This document shows, in pieces, positions 15,555-25,300 of a DNA stretch of 57,936 nt. Source of the DNA: a virus. Numbering within the stretch: the stretch's first letter is position 1; each line of letters begins with the position of its first letter. A program made the translations under genes and the position numbers. Below the pieces are notes generated by a model. The model had not been told where the DNA came from, ran no database searches, and saw only the letters and a program-made list of their open reading frames with translations. Location of the stretch: the IMG/VR virus record IMGVR_UViG_3300021197_001531, positions 1 through 57,936 of that record; one strand, 5' to 3'.

Positions 15555-17045
15555 ATGAGCGACATGGAAGATTTTATTCACGACATGGACAGGAAGATGT
15601 CTGCTAAGTCGTTTGAATACTTCTTCACTCAAATTTTAGGATTTGACTACTCCGCTCATCACGCATCGTGGGACGAGGGTTTGGCTGAACATCGTTATTA
15701 CTGTGTAAAAGCATCTCGTGACCACGGTAAGTCCGTATTTTTTATGTCTTATGCCCTATGGATTGCCGCCTTTCAACCGGGAACACATGTCATGATTTTT
15801 TCACATTCTCTTGAGCAGACGCTTGAACACATGCGATTCATACGCAACAACATAGAAGGTACACCTTGCTTACGATTCCTCATTCCCGAAGGTCGCCCTT
15901 GGCGAAAGACCTACTTTGAGTTCAATAACGGTAGCCGTATGATGGCAAAGTCAACAGGTGGTGGTACCCGTGGTTTCCACCCGAATGTTGTGGTCTGTGA
16001 CGACATCTTGTGGGGAACAACGGGAACTGAACTTCAGCGTGCCGCAGATTGGTTTTACGGTGTCCTTCTCCCTGTTCTTCACCACACAGGTCGCCTTATG
16101 ATGGTGGGTACTCCGTTTTCATACAACGATTTGTATTCTCAGTTGGAACAAACTGAAACTTTCCAAGTTGAAACATACCCTGCTATCAACAAAGAAGGTG
16201 AGGCGTTGTGGCCCGAACGCTGGGATTTAGAGTCACTTGACCAGCGGCGTTTGACTATGCCAGCCATTCAATTTTCTCGTGAGTACCTGTGTGAACCAAT
16301 CCACGATGTTGCAAGTATGTTCCCTCATGATATATTGGAAAAAGCCCGTAACAAGGATTTAGTGTTGCTTGACCGAGCAGATACAGAATACGATGCTGAC
16401 GGTGAACCTGCTGGAATTTTCGGGCAACATTTCATTGGATGGGACACAGCCATTGCTTCGGATAAGAATGCTGACTTTACAGCCATGACTGTTCTGCGTA
16501 TGTTACCCGAAGAAGATGTAAAACAGGTTGTTGGGATTGTGCATGAAAGAGGTATGACTGGGCTGGCACAAAAGAATCAAATCATGATGCTCAACAATCG
16601 CTTTCAGCCCGACTTGATTGAGTTGGAAGGTAACAACTTCCAACGCATGTTTCAAGCCGAGTTGCTTGAGATGAGGCAAGACATCCCCATCAAGACTTTC
16701 ATCACGACCCGTACACGCAAGGAGAGTCTGTTTATGTCCCTCTTGATGGCGTTTGAGCAGGGTAAGATACAAACACCATATGGAGACAAGCGTAGCCGTG
16801 AATTTACTCATAAATTAGAAACTGAACTCAATCGTTTCGGTATGCAAAAGAGCGGGAAGTTGGAAAGTGTTGGTACACATGACGACTTGGCTATGTCTCT
16901 CGCATTGGCCAATTGGGGTACAAAAGAGTTCAAAGGCTCAGTTGTTCTTCTTGATGATGTACTACCGGGCTTTGATGAGTGGATTCGTGGTAAACCACAC
17001 CGTTCACAAAACGACAATCCGGCTGATGGGTGGATGATACCATAA
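15555..17045 (+). CDS. terL: large terminase subunit
   Basis: The 496-residue protein is the ATPase-nuclease motor that packages DNA through the portal. Walker A is ASRDHGKS (residues 53-60, catalytic Lys59). Walker B is VVVCDD (145-150), with Asp in place of the usual final Glu. VGTP (184-187) is the coupling motif. The C-terminal RNase H-like nuclease has Asp297 (GWDTA), acidic residues 356/358 (LIELEG) and Asp443/Asp444 (THDDLAMSLALA). Length is normal and there is no intein. The gene follows the Pro-rich protein and precedes three Cys-rich mini-proteins, not the portal directly as in most phages. Confidence 0.95.
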   Translation: MSDMEDFIHDMDRKMSAKSFEYFFTQILGFDYSAHHASWDEGLAEHRYYCVKASRDHGKSVFFMSYALWIAAFQPGTHVMIFSHSLEQTLEHMRFIRNNIEGTPCLRFLIPEGRPWRKTYFEFNNGSRMMAKSTGGGTRGFHPNVVVCDDILWGTTGTELQRAADWFYGVLLPVLHHTGRLMMVGTPFSYNDLYSQLEQTETFQVETYPAINKEGEALWPERWDLESLDQRRLTMPAIQFSREYLCEPIHDVASMFPHDILEKARNKDLVLLDRADTEYDADGEPAGIFGQHFIGWDTAIASDKNADFTAMTVLRMLPEEDVKQVVGIVHERGMTGLAQKNQIMMLNNRFQPDLIELEGNNFQRMFQAELLEMRQDIPIKTFITTRTRKESLFMSLLMAFEQGKIQTPYGDKRSREFTHKLETELNRFGMQKSGKLESVGTHDDLAMSLALANWGTKEFKGSVVLLDDVLPGFDEWIRGKPHRSQNDNPADGWMIP

Positions 17046-17074
17046 TGTTTCCATTTGATGACTGGGGGTTTTGA

Positions 17075-17263
17075 ATGAGTTGCGATTGCGGTCACTGTGT
17101 TGGAATGGGTACCGCTTGGGACGCTCTTGAAAAGAAACTTTGTCCCGAAGGTAAAGCGGCGGCGAAGCGTAAGTTCAAAGTTTATCCCTCAGCGTATGCT
17201 AACGGATGGGCTGTACAATACTGCCGTGGTAAATTTAAGGGTAAAAAGGGGAAGAAGAAATGA
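17075..17263 (+). CDS. small Cys/Lys-rich protein (DUF5872-like)
   Basis: The product is 62 residues. FKVYPSAYANGWAVQYCRGK (residues about 34-53) is the hallmark of a small domain found in many viral proteins and named, as I recall, DUF5872. The front has CDCGHC, a possible metal site. MGTAWDALEKKL (about 12-23) faintly resembles the recurrent motif. The tail is a Lys/Gly run. Function unknown; basic charge suggests nucleic-acid contact. It is the first of three tightly packed mini-genes after the large terminase. Confidence 0.65.
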   Translation: MSCDCGHCVGMGTAWDALEKKLCPEGKAAAKRKFKVYPSAYANGWAVQYCRGKFKGKKGKKK

Positions 17264-17478
17264 TTGAAATAGATTATGTCATGGCTTTTCTTAAATCAAA
17301 GGAAGGGAGTGAGGTAAAACTCAAAAAAGACAAGTGTTGCTGTGGTGGTAACAAAAAGACTCCTTGTGTATGTATGATACAGGGAAATCAATGTTCGGCC
17401 ACATCCCCTAAATGTCCTTGTTATTCTTTACTTGATAAACAAAAGAAGTCGTTGAAAAAAATGGTCGGTGTATATTGA
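17260..17478 (+). CDS. small Cys-rich protein
   Basis: The product is 72 residues starting inside the previous stop (ATGA). Cys clusters KCCCGG, CVCM, C-S-A and KCPCY at about residues 26-55 give eight cysteines in about 30 residues, suggesting one or two metal sites or a disulfide knot. A short helix precedes them and a Lys-rich helix follows. No family recognised. The stop directly abuts the next start. Confidence 0.6.
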   Translation: MIEIDYVMAFLKSKEGSEVKLKKDKCCCGGNKKTPCVCMIQGNQCSATSPKCPCYSLLDKQKKSLKKMVGVY

Positions 17479-17871
17479 ATGTCCGACCGATGCACCTGTC
17501 ATGATGTACTCATTGTGAAAAACTTGAATCGTTGGTTCAAGGAAAAGTGGGTGGATGTATCTCGTAAAGACAAAGATGGTAAGCACCCTCCTTGTGGACG
17601 AAGTAAAGCCAGCAAATCTTCCAAAGGTTACCCTAAGTGTCGTCCCAGCATTAAAGTGTCAAATAAAACTCCCAACACCAGTGGCTCCATGAGCGAAGGG
17701 CAAAAGCGTGCGGCAACAAAACGCAAGCGAGCCAAGAAGCAGGGTGTGGGTGGCAAACCAACAGTGGTGAAAGCAATGAAAGATGAAAAGAAAGGCAAGA
17801 AAGGTATGGTCATGGTGATTGCGGTTACCGCTAAGCCAAAGAAAGTCGGCGTCAAAAAGAAAAAGGATTAA
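17479..17871 (+). CDS. Lys-rich small protein (DUF5872-like)
   Basis: The product is 130 residues. The segment from LNRWFKEKWVDVSRKDKDGK through PCGRS to SKGYPKCRP and then GQKRAATKRKRAKKQG is a conserved block in many virus-encoded small basic proteins; I recall it being grouped with DUF5872. Charge is extreme in the C-terminal half (repeated Lys/Arg), so it probably binds nucleic acid. It is last in the run of three mini-genes. Function unknown. Confidence 0.65.
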   Translation: MSDRCTCHDVLIVKNLNRWFKEKWVDVSRKDKDGKHPPCGRSKASKSSKGYPKCRPSIKVSNKTPNTSGSMSEGQKRAATKRKRAKKQGVGGKPTVVKAMKDEKKGKKGMVMVIAVTAKPKKVGVKKKKD

Positions 17872-17897
17872 AGTCAAAGGTCAATTGAGTGGTCATT

Positions 17898-19193
17898 ATG
17901 TGGGGGAGTATGTTCATAGGTGACGAGTACGATGTACCGTTGCAAATGAATGACGATTTCTCCAACACGGTGTTGAAGAGTTTATCTCAACACCCTAATT
18001 TTCAACCCGAAAATGTGCCTTTGAGGGTGATTGACAGTGTTGTAAAACAAGATGACATCAAGCCACAATTTGCCATGAATGGCGACGGATGGTTTGAAAG
18101 TAAGTATGGAAAGGACGCTAACACAATCATTCGCATGTGTCGTAAAATGAGGCGACATGATAAATCATTTAAAGAAGAATATGATGGTATTATCAAAGAT
18201 ATTCGTCGTGTTAAAGCGATGGAAGTTGATGCTACCATTAAATCGCTGGATTGGGCAGATGGATTGGAAGATGTCATTCGTAACATTGGTCTTAACGACC
18301 GCTCACTCAAAGCATTACGAAAATTCGGTAGTTCAAGAAGTACCAGCCTACAGAAAGCCTGTCAGCAATACCTCAAAGCCATGACCGTTCTTCAGCATCT
18401 CAATGGATTAGAAGACTGGGAAGCGGAGGACCAGCAGAATTGGGTCAAAGCAAATGAATTGAAAAAGGATGCACAAAAAATGTGGAGGAACACCCTTCAC
18501 CAAATGGATAACCTCAAAAAAACAGAAGTATCTGCTATTGAGTTTGCTTCCGACCTTCTTGAAAAAGAAGGGGCACTCGGTAGTCGTGAAATTATACGAC
18601 GGGGGTACGGTATTATCAATAAATCTATGACACCGGGGCGTATGAGTGCTTTGCTGAAGATGTATGGAGAAGAGGTGGATGTTTACAAAGGAAGCACACG
18701 GCAAACTTTTGTGAAGAAGGGCACTGAGGGTTTCATCGTTAAAGATATGTGGGCATACACCGCCGGATTTGTAGATGCTGACGGTAGCATTTTCATCTCC
18801 GAGCGAGGTGACCCCCGTGTTACTATTGTAGCCAGTGGTAGTAACGGAAAAACTCACTGTGAGGAATTGCAAAAGATGATTGGTTGCGGTAGGCTCGTTT
18901 CCGACCAAAAATTGGCTAAAAACACCATCAAACCAGTTCATCGGCTTATTTTTTCTTCCAAGAACGATATTCGTGAAATTCTTAAAGGGGTATTACCCCA
19001 TTTGAAACTTAAATCGCTACAGGCAAAGGCTGTTTTAGATTACATTGGACAAAAAGACTCCATGCGAAAGACAGAACTGTACCAACTGGTAACTTACAAC
19101 AATTGGAAAGAGCATAAAAACAAAGCCACTTCTCTTCTTAACAAGTGGGGCTTGAGTGCTGACACTATTGGTGGATATGCTGAGGGGTTGTAA
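17898..19193 (+). CDS. virion-cluster protein fused to a LAGLIDADG homing endonuclease
   Basis: The start is uncertain: ATG 17898 (431 residues) is used, and GTG 17889 or ATG 17910 are possible. Residues 1 to about 275 are helical, Lys/Glu/Asp-rich and unrecognised. From about 285 comes a single-motif LAGLIDADG endonuclease domain, with YTAGFVDADGSI as the helix and acidic active-site motif. VTIVAS, the G-C-G-R turn and LPHLKLKSLQAKAVLDYIG complete the usual pattern. One motif implies the enzyme works as a dimer. There is no intein splice block (no Cys/Ser start, no H-N-C end), so it is a fusion or a free-standing endonuclease joined to a host gene. It sits between the terminase and the portal and overlaps the portal start by one base. 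Confidence 0.75.
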   Translation: MWGSMFIGDEYDVPLQMNDDFSNTVLKSLSQHPNFQPENVPLRVIDSVVKQDDIKPQFAMNGDGWFESKYGKDANTIIRMCRKMRRHDKSFKEEYDGIIKDIRRVKAMEVDATIKSLDWADGLEDVIRNIGLNDRSLKALRKFGSSRSTSLQKACQQYLKAMTVLQHLNGLEDWEAEDQQNWVKANELKKDAQKMWRNTLHQMDNLKKTEVSAIEFASDLLEKEGALGSREIIRRGYGIINKSMTPGRMSALLKMYGEEVDVYKGSTRQTFVKKGTEGFIVKDMWAYTAGFVDADGSIFISERGDPRVTIVASGSNGKTHCEELQKMIGCGRLVSDQKLAKNTIKPVHRLIFSSKNDIREILKGVLPHLKLKSLQAKAVLDYIGQKDSMRKTELYQLVTYNNWKEHKNKATSLLNKWGLSADTIGGYAEGL

Positions 19194-20965
19194 TGGCAGA
19201 AGAACAAGGAAGAATTACTCGCTTTCTTTCGGCGTTGGGTACACCCTTCCGTCGTAAGGAATCACCAACACCAACTATGCCGTTGTGGACAAGTGGTATT
19301 CAAGAACCCGTCATGGCGCAAGGTATCACCATACCCGCCCTTTATGCTGTAAGCAATGAATCGTTGATTCTTCGTACAGTTCTCGCTAAACTTCGTCAAG
19401 AAATGTTTCGCCGGGGTTATTACTGGGAAAAGAAATTTGCACGCATTTGCACTGTATGTAGCGAGGAATTTCAAAGTGAAGTTGAAACATGTAGCGAATG
19501 TGGTGGTTCAGTTCGTAAACCCGACATTGATGAGTTGACATACGCAAAATGGTTACTCAAGCAAGAAAACTCAATGGAGCAATCTTTCATACATGTACTC
19601 AACGAGATAGAGGCTGACCTCAACATTGTTGACGACGCCTTTTTGATTTTAGTCAAAGAGTATTTCATTGACCCTAAATCCAAAGAAGTTGCCTTTTTCC
19701 GTGTTAAAGAGATAATGCGTGGTGACCCAATCTTCATGCGTATTGTCGCTGACAAGCGTGGTGTTCGTGGTGGTCGTTACAAGACATGTTTGATACACCG
19801 TGACCAAATTAAAACTCACGCTGAACAAGATACCTGTGAAGAATGCGGCGCAGACCTACACGATGTACACTATGTGAACATGGCCGGTAGCGGTAAAACT
19901 CAATACTTTGTTGAAGGAGAAGTTCTTCATGTCAGTAAGTACAAACCTGCTAAATTGTATGGGCGTTCTCCGGTCAACACCATGTGGCGGCAAGCCATGA
20001 CCTTGACAGCGATGGACAATTACATTTACACCGCTTATCAAAAGCGTCGGATGCCCAAAGGAATCGTTTCGGTCACAACAGACAATTTGGAGTCAATGAA
20101 GTCTTTTTGGAAGGCTGTTGATGAGAAAATGGAGCGTGACCCTCATTACATTCCTAAAGTGGGAATTGAATCTTCCAGTGGTCGTGGGGGTGTAAATTGG
20201 ATTAAATTCATGGACACTCTTGAAGAAATGCAATACATGTCTGTGCGTGATGAAATTCGTAACAGAATAGCCGCTTTTTACGGTGTATCATCTGTTTTTA
20301 TGATTGACAGTGGTAAGTCGGGCGGTCTTAACAATGAAGGTATGCAAATTCTTGTGACCAATCGTGCTGTTGAGTTTGGGCAAAAAGTGTACACCGAAGT
20401 TCTTTTCCCTCGCTTGTTAAAGCAGATGAATATAAGTGACTGGAAACTAACACTGTACCCCAATGAGGAAGAAGATGAGATTACTCGCCTGCGCCGTGAT
20501 TCGGAAGAACTCAATGTTGCACAGCGTATGGCACAACTTGGTTTCATGCCCGAATTGATTGAAGACACGGCAAATCGTGATATTCGCTTTACTTACAAGC
20601 GACCCGAACCTCAACCACCGCAACAAGGTGCACCTCCGGGCGGTGCACCACCACCGGGTATGCCACCCGGTATGCCACCGGGTATGCCACCGGGTATGCC
20701 ACCGGGTATGCCACCGGGTATGCCACCGATGGGCGGTGCTGGACCACAAATGCCACCTCAACTCGCAAGACAAGTTATGCCTCCACCTCAACCCGGCGGG
20801 CAGGGTGTTGGTCTGCGTAACAGGGGTCCAGCGACCCCGGAACGCCGTGGGAGTATGGGGAGCGGCGCACCATTCACCAATGTGCAACAAAGAGGCCCGG
20901 AGCCTTCTATGCAACAGAATTTGAGTAACGCTTTACTAAACGCAAGACGCCCTCGTGGTCAGTAA
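19193..20965 (+). CDS. portal protein with two zinc-ribbon-like insertions
   Basis: The 590-residue product fits a portal in position (after terminase, before protease and capsid) and in pattern. It has a long helical wing, a crown-proximal helix near RDEIRNRIAAFYGVSSVFM, and the GGLNNEGMQI loop typical of portals. Portals form the dodecameric ring at one capsid vertex through which DNA passes. Unusual for the family are Cys86-x2-Cys89 with Cys100-x2-Cys103, and Cys199-x2-His202 with Cys215-x2-Cys218, probably two zinc sites in the wing. The C-terminal 120 residues are low complexity, including six P-P-G-M repeats, and probably disordered. Confidence 0.85.
   Translation: MAEEQGRITRFLSALGTPFRRKESPTPTMPLWTSGIQEPVMAQGITIPALYAVSNESLILRTVLAKLRQEMFRRGYYWEKKFARICTVCSEEFQSEVETCSECGGSVRKPDIDELTYAKWLLKQENSMEQSFIHVLNEIEADLNIVDDAFLILVKEYFIDPKSKEVAFFRVKEIMRGDPIFMRIVADKRGVRGGRYKTCLIHRDQIKTHAEQDTCEECGADLHDVHYVNMAGSGKTQYFVEGEVLHVSKYKPAKLYGRSPVNTMWRQAMTLTAMDNYIYTAYQKRRMPKGIVSVTTDNLESMKSFWKAVDEKMERDPHYIPKVGIESSSGRGGVNWIKFMDTLEEMQYMSVRDEIRNRIAAFYGVSSVFMIDSGKSGGLNNEGMQILVTNRAVEFGQKVYTEVLFPRLLKQMNISDWKLTLYPNEEEDEITRLRRDSEELNVAQRMAQLGFMPELIEDTANRDIRFTYKRPEPQPPQQGAPPGGAPPPGMPPGMPPGMPPGMPPGMPPGMPPMGGAGPQMPPQLARQVMPPPQPGGQGVGLRNRGPATPERRGSMGSGAPFTNVQQRGPEPSMQQNLSNALLNARRPRGQ
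20651..20722 (+). repeat. six tandem 12-bp units encoding PPGM
   Basis: CCACCGGGTATG is repeated six times head to tail with a single base change in the second unit, inside the portal's disordered tail. The units are nearly identical, so copy number probably changes by slippage. Confidence 0.9.
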
Positions 20966-21011
20966 GCGTTTTAAAGACGAATAGCATGAGAAACACATAG
21001 CAGGGATTAAC

Positions 21012-21362
21012 ATGGACTTATTGAAGATGCACCCGATGGCTCGTAAAATGGAACAAGCGAACAAGGCATTTCTTGATGCTCTTGAAAGTGGGGATGGCCG
21101 AATGGCCAAGCAACACCTCACTGAAGTTCAAAAACTCAGTGACTTTCTCGCTGATGATTTGCAAGGAGAAATTACCAAGTCGGATGTTGTAACACCACAA
21201 GGTCCACGGGACATTTTCGCTGGTGGTGTACCAGTTTTGAAAATGGATTCTCAACAAGCCGCTCAACCTGCTTTGAAGGGAGAACGGATTGGTTTTATGT
21301 CATCCACTGCTCACAAGCGACAGTACAAGCGAAGTGCCGGTAGTTACGGTCGTCGTCTTTGA
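21012..21362 (+). CDS. small hypothetical head-cluster protein
   Basis: The product is 116 residues. The first 50 are helical (MARKMEQANKAFLDALESGD) and the rest is polar with a basic end (HKRQYKRSAGSYGRRL). The 46-base gap before it contains GTTTTAAAG (about 20969-20977), a possible internal promoter; no clear ribosome binding site. No family recognised. Its place between portal and protease is typical of small head proteins. Confidence 0.6.
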   Translation: MDLLKMHPMARKMEQANKAFLDALESGDGRMAKQHLTEVQKLSDFLADDLQGEITKSDVVTPQGPRDIFAGGVPVLKMDSQQAAQPALKGERIGFMSSTAHKRQYKRSAGSYGRRL

Positions 21363-21371
21363 GGTGATTTA

Positions 21372-21713
21372 ATGAGTGATTCCACTAACGCCGAGCAATT
21401 GATTGGTGTCCTCATCAACAAAATGGAAACTATGGATTCCGACCTTTCGCTTATCAAGGCTGAAAATGTGGCTCTAAGAAATATCATCAATAATCCTCAA
21501 CAACTTCTTCGTAAAATGGGACTTGTGAGTGTTGCTACACCCTTGACCGATGATTTGCAAGTTGACCCATTTCGGGGAGACATGTCGCTTGAAGGGGGTT
21601 CTTTGTTGAAAAGTACACCCCAAGTTGGGACAATGAGTAACGAGGACATTCACGCTATGTCATGGGAACAAATCCATGAAATGGCCGTAGGAGCAAAGGG
21701 GGCAGTACAATGA
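21372..21713 (+). CDS. small coiled-coil protein sharing a C-terminal motif with the protease-scaffold
   Basis: The product is 113 residues, with a good ribosome binding site (GAGGTGAT at 21361-21368) before the ATG. Residues about 8-45 are a coiled coil. The C-terminus D92-I-H-A-M-S-W-E-Q-I-H-E-M-A105 aligns with D438-M-A-N-M-G-W-D-E-V-H-A-L-A451 at the end of the prohead protease fusion. Scaffold proteins often bind the capsid protein through a short C-terminal helix, so a scaffold-related role is plausible. The stop overlaps the next gene. Confidence 0.6.
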   Translation: MSDSTNAEQLIGVLINKMETMDSDLSLIKAENVALRNIINNPQQLLRKMGLVSVATPLTDDLQVDPFRGDMSLEGGSLLKSTPQVGTMSNEDIHAMSWEQIHEMAVGAKGAVQ

Positions 21714-22306
21714 AACCACGAGCAGTTAGTAACGAATACATTTCAAAGGCTATTGAACTTAAACAGCGGCTTGATGCTTTGGAAATCTCCAAAGCAAAGT
21801 GTGACTGTAAAGAAGGAGAGTGTGACTGTAAAGACTGTCCTAAGTGCGGTTCTAAAATGAACAAAATGGGTGGCTGTATGAAGATGGGTTGCGGAGGCAA
21901 AATGGAAAAAGCCGAACCGGGATTCAAGACTGAGAAAATCACCGATGTCAATCCTTCCTTCCACGCTGAGTCGGGTGGACAAACCAAGAGTGGTTACTTT
22001 ACCACCAATGGACGCACCATTGAAACTGAGGACGCACCTAAGAAAAAGAAGGCTAAAGAAACAAGTGACATGCAAAGCCTTGGTTCTCGTATGAACCCTC
22101 ACGAGGGTGGCGGTGTAGAGCGAGAGGATTCGGCTGGCGACTCCAAACCCTTGAAGAAGGCTAATCCAAAAACAGCCATGCGTGAAGGAGCGGCACCGGT
22201 AATTTGCGGTCTTTGTGGAGGCACTGAGCGTACAGGTTGCCAACTCCCGCAACACGGCGGTATGGATTTGCTTGCTTGTCCATCATTCCAACCGCTTCAT
22301 CGTTGA
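21710..22306 (+). CDS. Cys-rich putative zinc protein
   Basis: The product is 198 residues. Residues about 30-65 hold nine cysteines in repeats like C-D-C-K and C-P-K-C-G, followed by a Met/Gly-rich stretch. The middle is Lys/Glu-rich and disordered. The end has CGLCGGTERTGC followed by LLACPSF, another possible ribbon. No family recognised. It starts within the previous stop and is followed after 12 bases by the 1895-residue gene. Confidence 0.6.
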   Translation: MKPRAVSNEYISKAIELKQRLDALEISKAKCDCKEGECDCKDCPKCGSKMNKMGGCMKMGCGGKMEKAEPGFKTEKITDVNPSFHAESGGQTKSGYFTTNGRTIETEDAPKKKKAKETSDMQSLGSRMNPHEGGGVEREDSAGDSKPLKKANPKTAMREGAAPVICGLCGGTERTGCQLPQHGGMDLLACPSFQPLHR

Positions 22307-22318
22307 GGCGGTGAAAGC

Positions 22319-25300
22319 GTGGACGACCATTTCTATGTTTGCGGCAACGAGTTGCTAAAATCGTTAGAAGATGGATTTGACCTTCGTTATTCTGCGGCTG
22401 AGTATATCCTCGCATATGAGGCTCTTGACACGCCTCCAAAAGAACCGCTGTACAAATCACTCAAAGCCACGGCTGAGATGATTTACAAAGAAGAAGAAGA
22501 AAAAACAAAGGTGGAACAAGATTATCATTTCCCCGAAGGTCTTGGTTACCTTTTTGCTCATCACCATACACATGGAGAGCCTACAGACCATGTTTGGAAA
22601 AACGGTCTTCAAACCCCTATAGATTCAAAAGTTCGTCATGCTGTATGGCCCTATTACCAACCTAAAGATGGCAAGCAACCATACCAAAGTCACCATTTCC
22701 CATTCCACGAAATCAATCATCCACTTTTGCGTACACATGCTGTAAATGGTACACCTCATTATGTTGAAATGCTACGCTCATGGGCGTTGGGTGGGCATGG
22801 TGAAAAAGAAAAAGAAATGGAAAAAGATTTCTTTGACCATGTTGGTAAAAAACACCCAATCGTTGATGGTTTCAAGGCCAATGAAAAACATGTGAAGATT
22901 ATTGGTGATACCCGACCAAACGGGACACTGTTGCATCATCAACACGATTTGTATGAGAGAGATTACTTTCGCTGGTTGAAGAAAAATAAAAATCGTGAAG
23001 AAGAACTACTGAGCGAAGGTATGTCAAACGCTGAACTGAAAGAGCAACTCCGTAAGGAACATTTTGCTGACCGTGCGGCCATGTGGGAGGCTGATGATGA
23101 TAAGAATATGGTCTTGAGTGACAAATACGAAGAGCACCCAACTCGTCTTGGACATCTTGGTTATATGTTAGGACTTGAATGGTTAGACCCCGAAGAGCGT
23201 ACAGCCGTTATGAATCATATTGATGAAAAAGGACTTGATGACCATGATTTAATTTCTCTCCCTAACGGGCAAAAAATACCTTCTGCTCGCCTCAAGTATA
23301 ACGCTCTCATGCGTATGACGCCCGAAATGAATTGGGCAGTAAGACCGATGACACACATGGGGCGTAATACACATTATCACCAAGAAGACAATGATAAGGA
23401 CTACACAAAGGGAGAACAGGGGATGTTTCTTCAACAAGGATTAGGTGCACTTTCTCACGAACCTTTAGAAGAATTTGATAACCGTTCTATCGCCAGTCAT
23501 ATTCTTGAGCGCATTCGTGAAAATTACAATCTACCAAACAGCCGAAGAATGCTCCCTCGTTTAAATATTCACAAAGAGCCGATGAAAAATCTCACTCAAG
23601 ATGACATCACTGATGCGATGGACCTGCATCATAATACCAAAGGAAAAGGGCTTGAAAAAGTAAGGATGACAAAAGACGACTTGCTTTATTTGGCAGGATA
23701 TGACCCAAAAACACGAGAGTTGTTGACTGACCACCCTCTACATGGTAAATTGACAGAACCCGTTGTTGATGCAGGGATGATAGATTACATTGAGGCAATT
23801 GCTAAATCAAGAGCATCCCTTCATGCTGGGATAAAAGATATTCGTAATCTTCGGGCATTTTTTACTTCACCTCATGGGCCTCACCCCGAAGAAGAAAAGC
23901 CAAAGTTTTGGCGGGAGAGTAATGATGGTTTTACATATGGACCGGGGAGATTTTGGGCGCAACCGTTCGCTCGTACTGGTGGGGCGGGCATGACCACTGC
24001 CACATATCATGAAATTCTTGAAGGTACACACGGCGGAGGGGATGATACTCCTTCTCCTTTTGTTGAGCATATAGACGATGCAGGCGAAAATTTCTTTCAG
24101 CCTAATTCGTTAAATACCACTTTAGCGAATCACTTTATGCCGTTGAGAACTCGCATGATTGGTGAGGCAACGGGTAAAAAAATCGGTAAGAAGTTCAATT
24201 ACTTCAATGATTATGAAATACTACAGAACATGCTTTCACCGTTTGGTACCTCAAAAGCACATTTAGGTCGTGAGGGAGTAACCAACAAAAATAATTTTAC
24301 GGAACACAAAACAACTCTTAACCCAGCCTACGAATATGATATTCGCCATACAAGTAGGAATCAACGCAAGGATAAAATAGGCACGCATTTGCCTCCAAAC
24401 TCTTTTCCTCACACTGTAATCCCAATGCAACATGTAGGTGGAATTACAAGTTATGGTTCAAACCCATCGGATAGTAACTTGCATCGCAATGCCCAACTTT
24501 CACATTATCTTGAAACCCTTGGAGGGCGAATGAATCACCCATACACTCCTGCAAAAAAGATGATGATGAAAGTAAAAGACTTCCTTCGTGGTGATGAAGC
24601 CTTTAGTGGCGGAGCGAGTAAAGATGAGTTTACAGATTTCATGCGCTGGGGGACGGGTGGTGGTTTCTCATTCAAGGCTTTGAAAAATCAAGTGTTGGAC
24701 AATCCAAGCCTCAATCACGCAATGACCGCTATTTCACAAGCATCAAAGATATTGGGTACCGAGAGTCCTAAAGCGATTCTTAATTACCTAATGAACGATG
24801 AAAATAATGATAAATTAAATCAAGCAATGCTTGATAGGAACTTAGGAGAACTTGACAAAGAGAAACTAAGGGTGGGTATTCAAACTGTTATGGGGAACAT
24901 CACCAACGAAATTGAAGAGGCAAAGAAGAATCAAAAGACGAAGACAACAATACATGCTGATGAAAAGGATGCTGTGTCAAGATTGTTGCAATTTGGTGGT
25001 ATGTTACCATCTTCCCAAAAAGAAGAAGAAATCAACGAGCGGCTTGAAAATTTAAATGAGAGTTTAATGGAGGCACAAGCCACAAACGCCCCAATTGAGG
25101 AGATTCAATCTTACGGAGAGCAAATAAAATCGGCCACCGAAGAATTGGATAAAATACAGCGCAGTGCTCAAAAGTTCAAAATATCAAATCATTGGAAGAA
25201 AGATGCGGGGCGTATGGAAACGCTCATGGGTTCTCATCGCCAAACGGTAGCCGAAGTTGCACGAGATGTATTGTTACCTAAATTTCTTGAGCACGACCCG

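Noticed and set aside
18750-19193. Intein in the protein at 17898
   Set aside because: The LAGLIDADG domain lacks splice blocks at either end and is C-terminal, with no downstream extein.
20447-20924. Long open frames on both strands over the P-P-G-M repeats
   Set aside because: They arise from the 12-bp tandem repeat and give low-complexity His/Val/Cys or Trp/His products; they are shadows of the portal gene.
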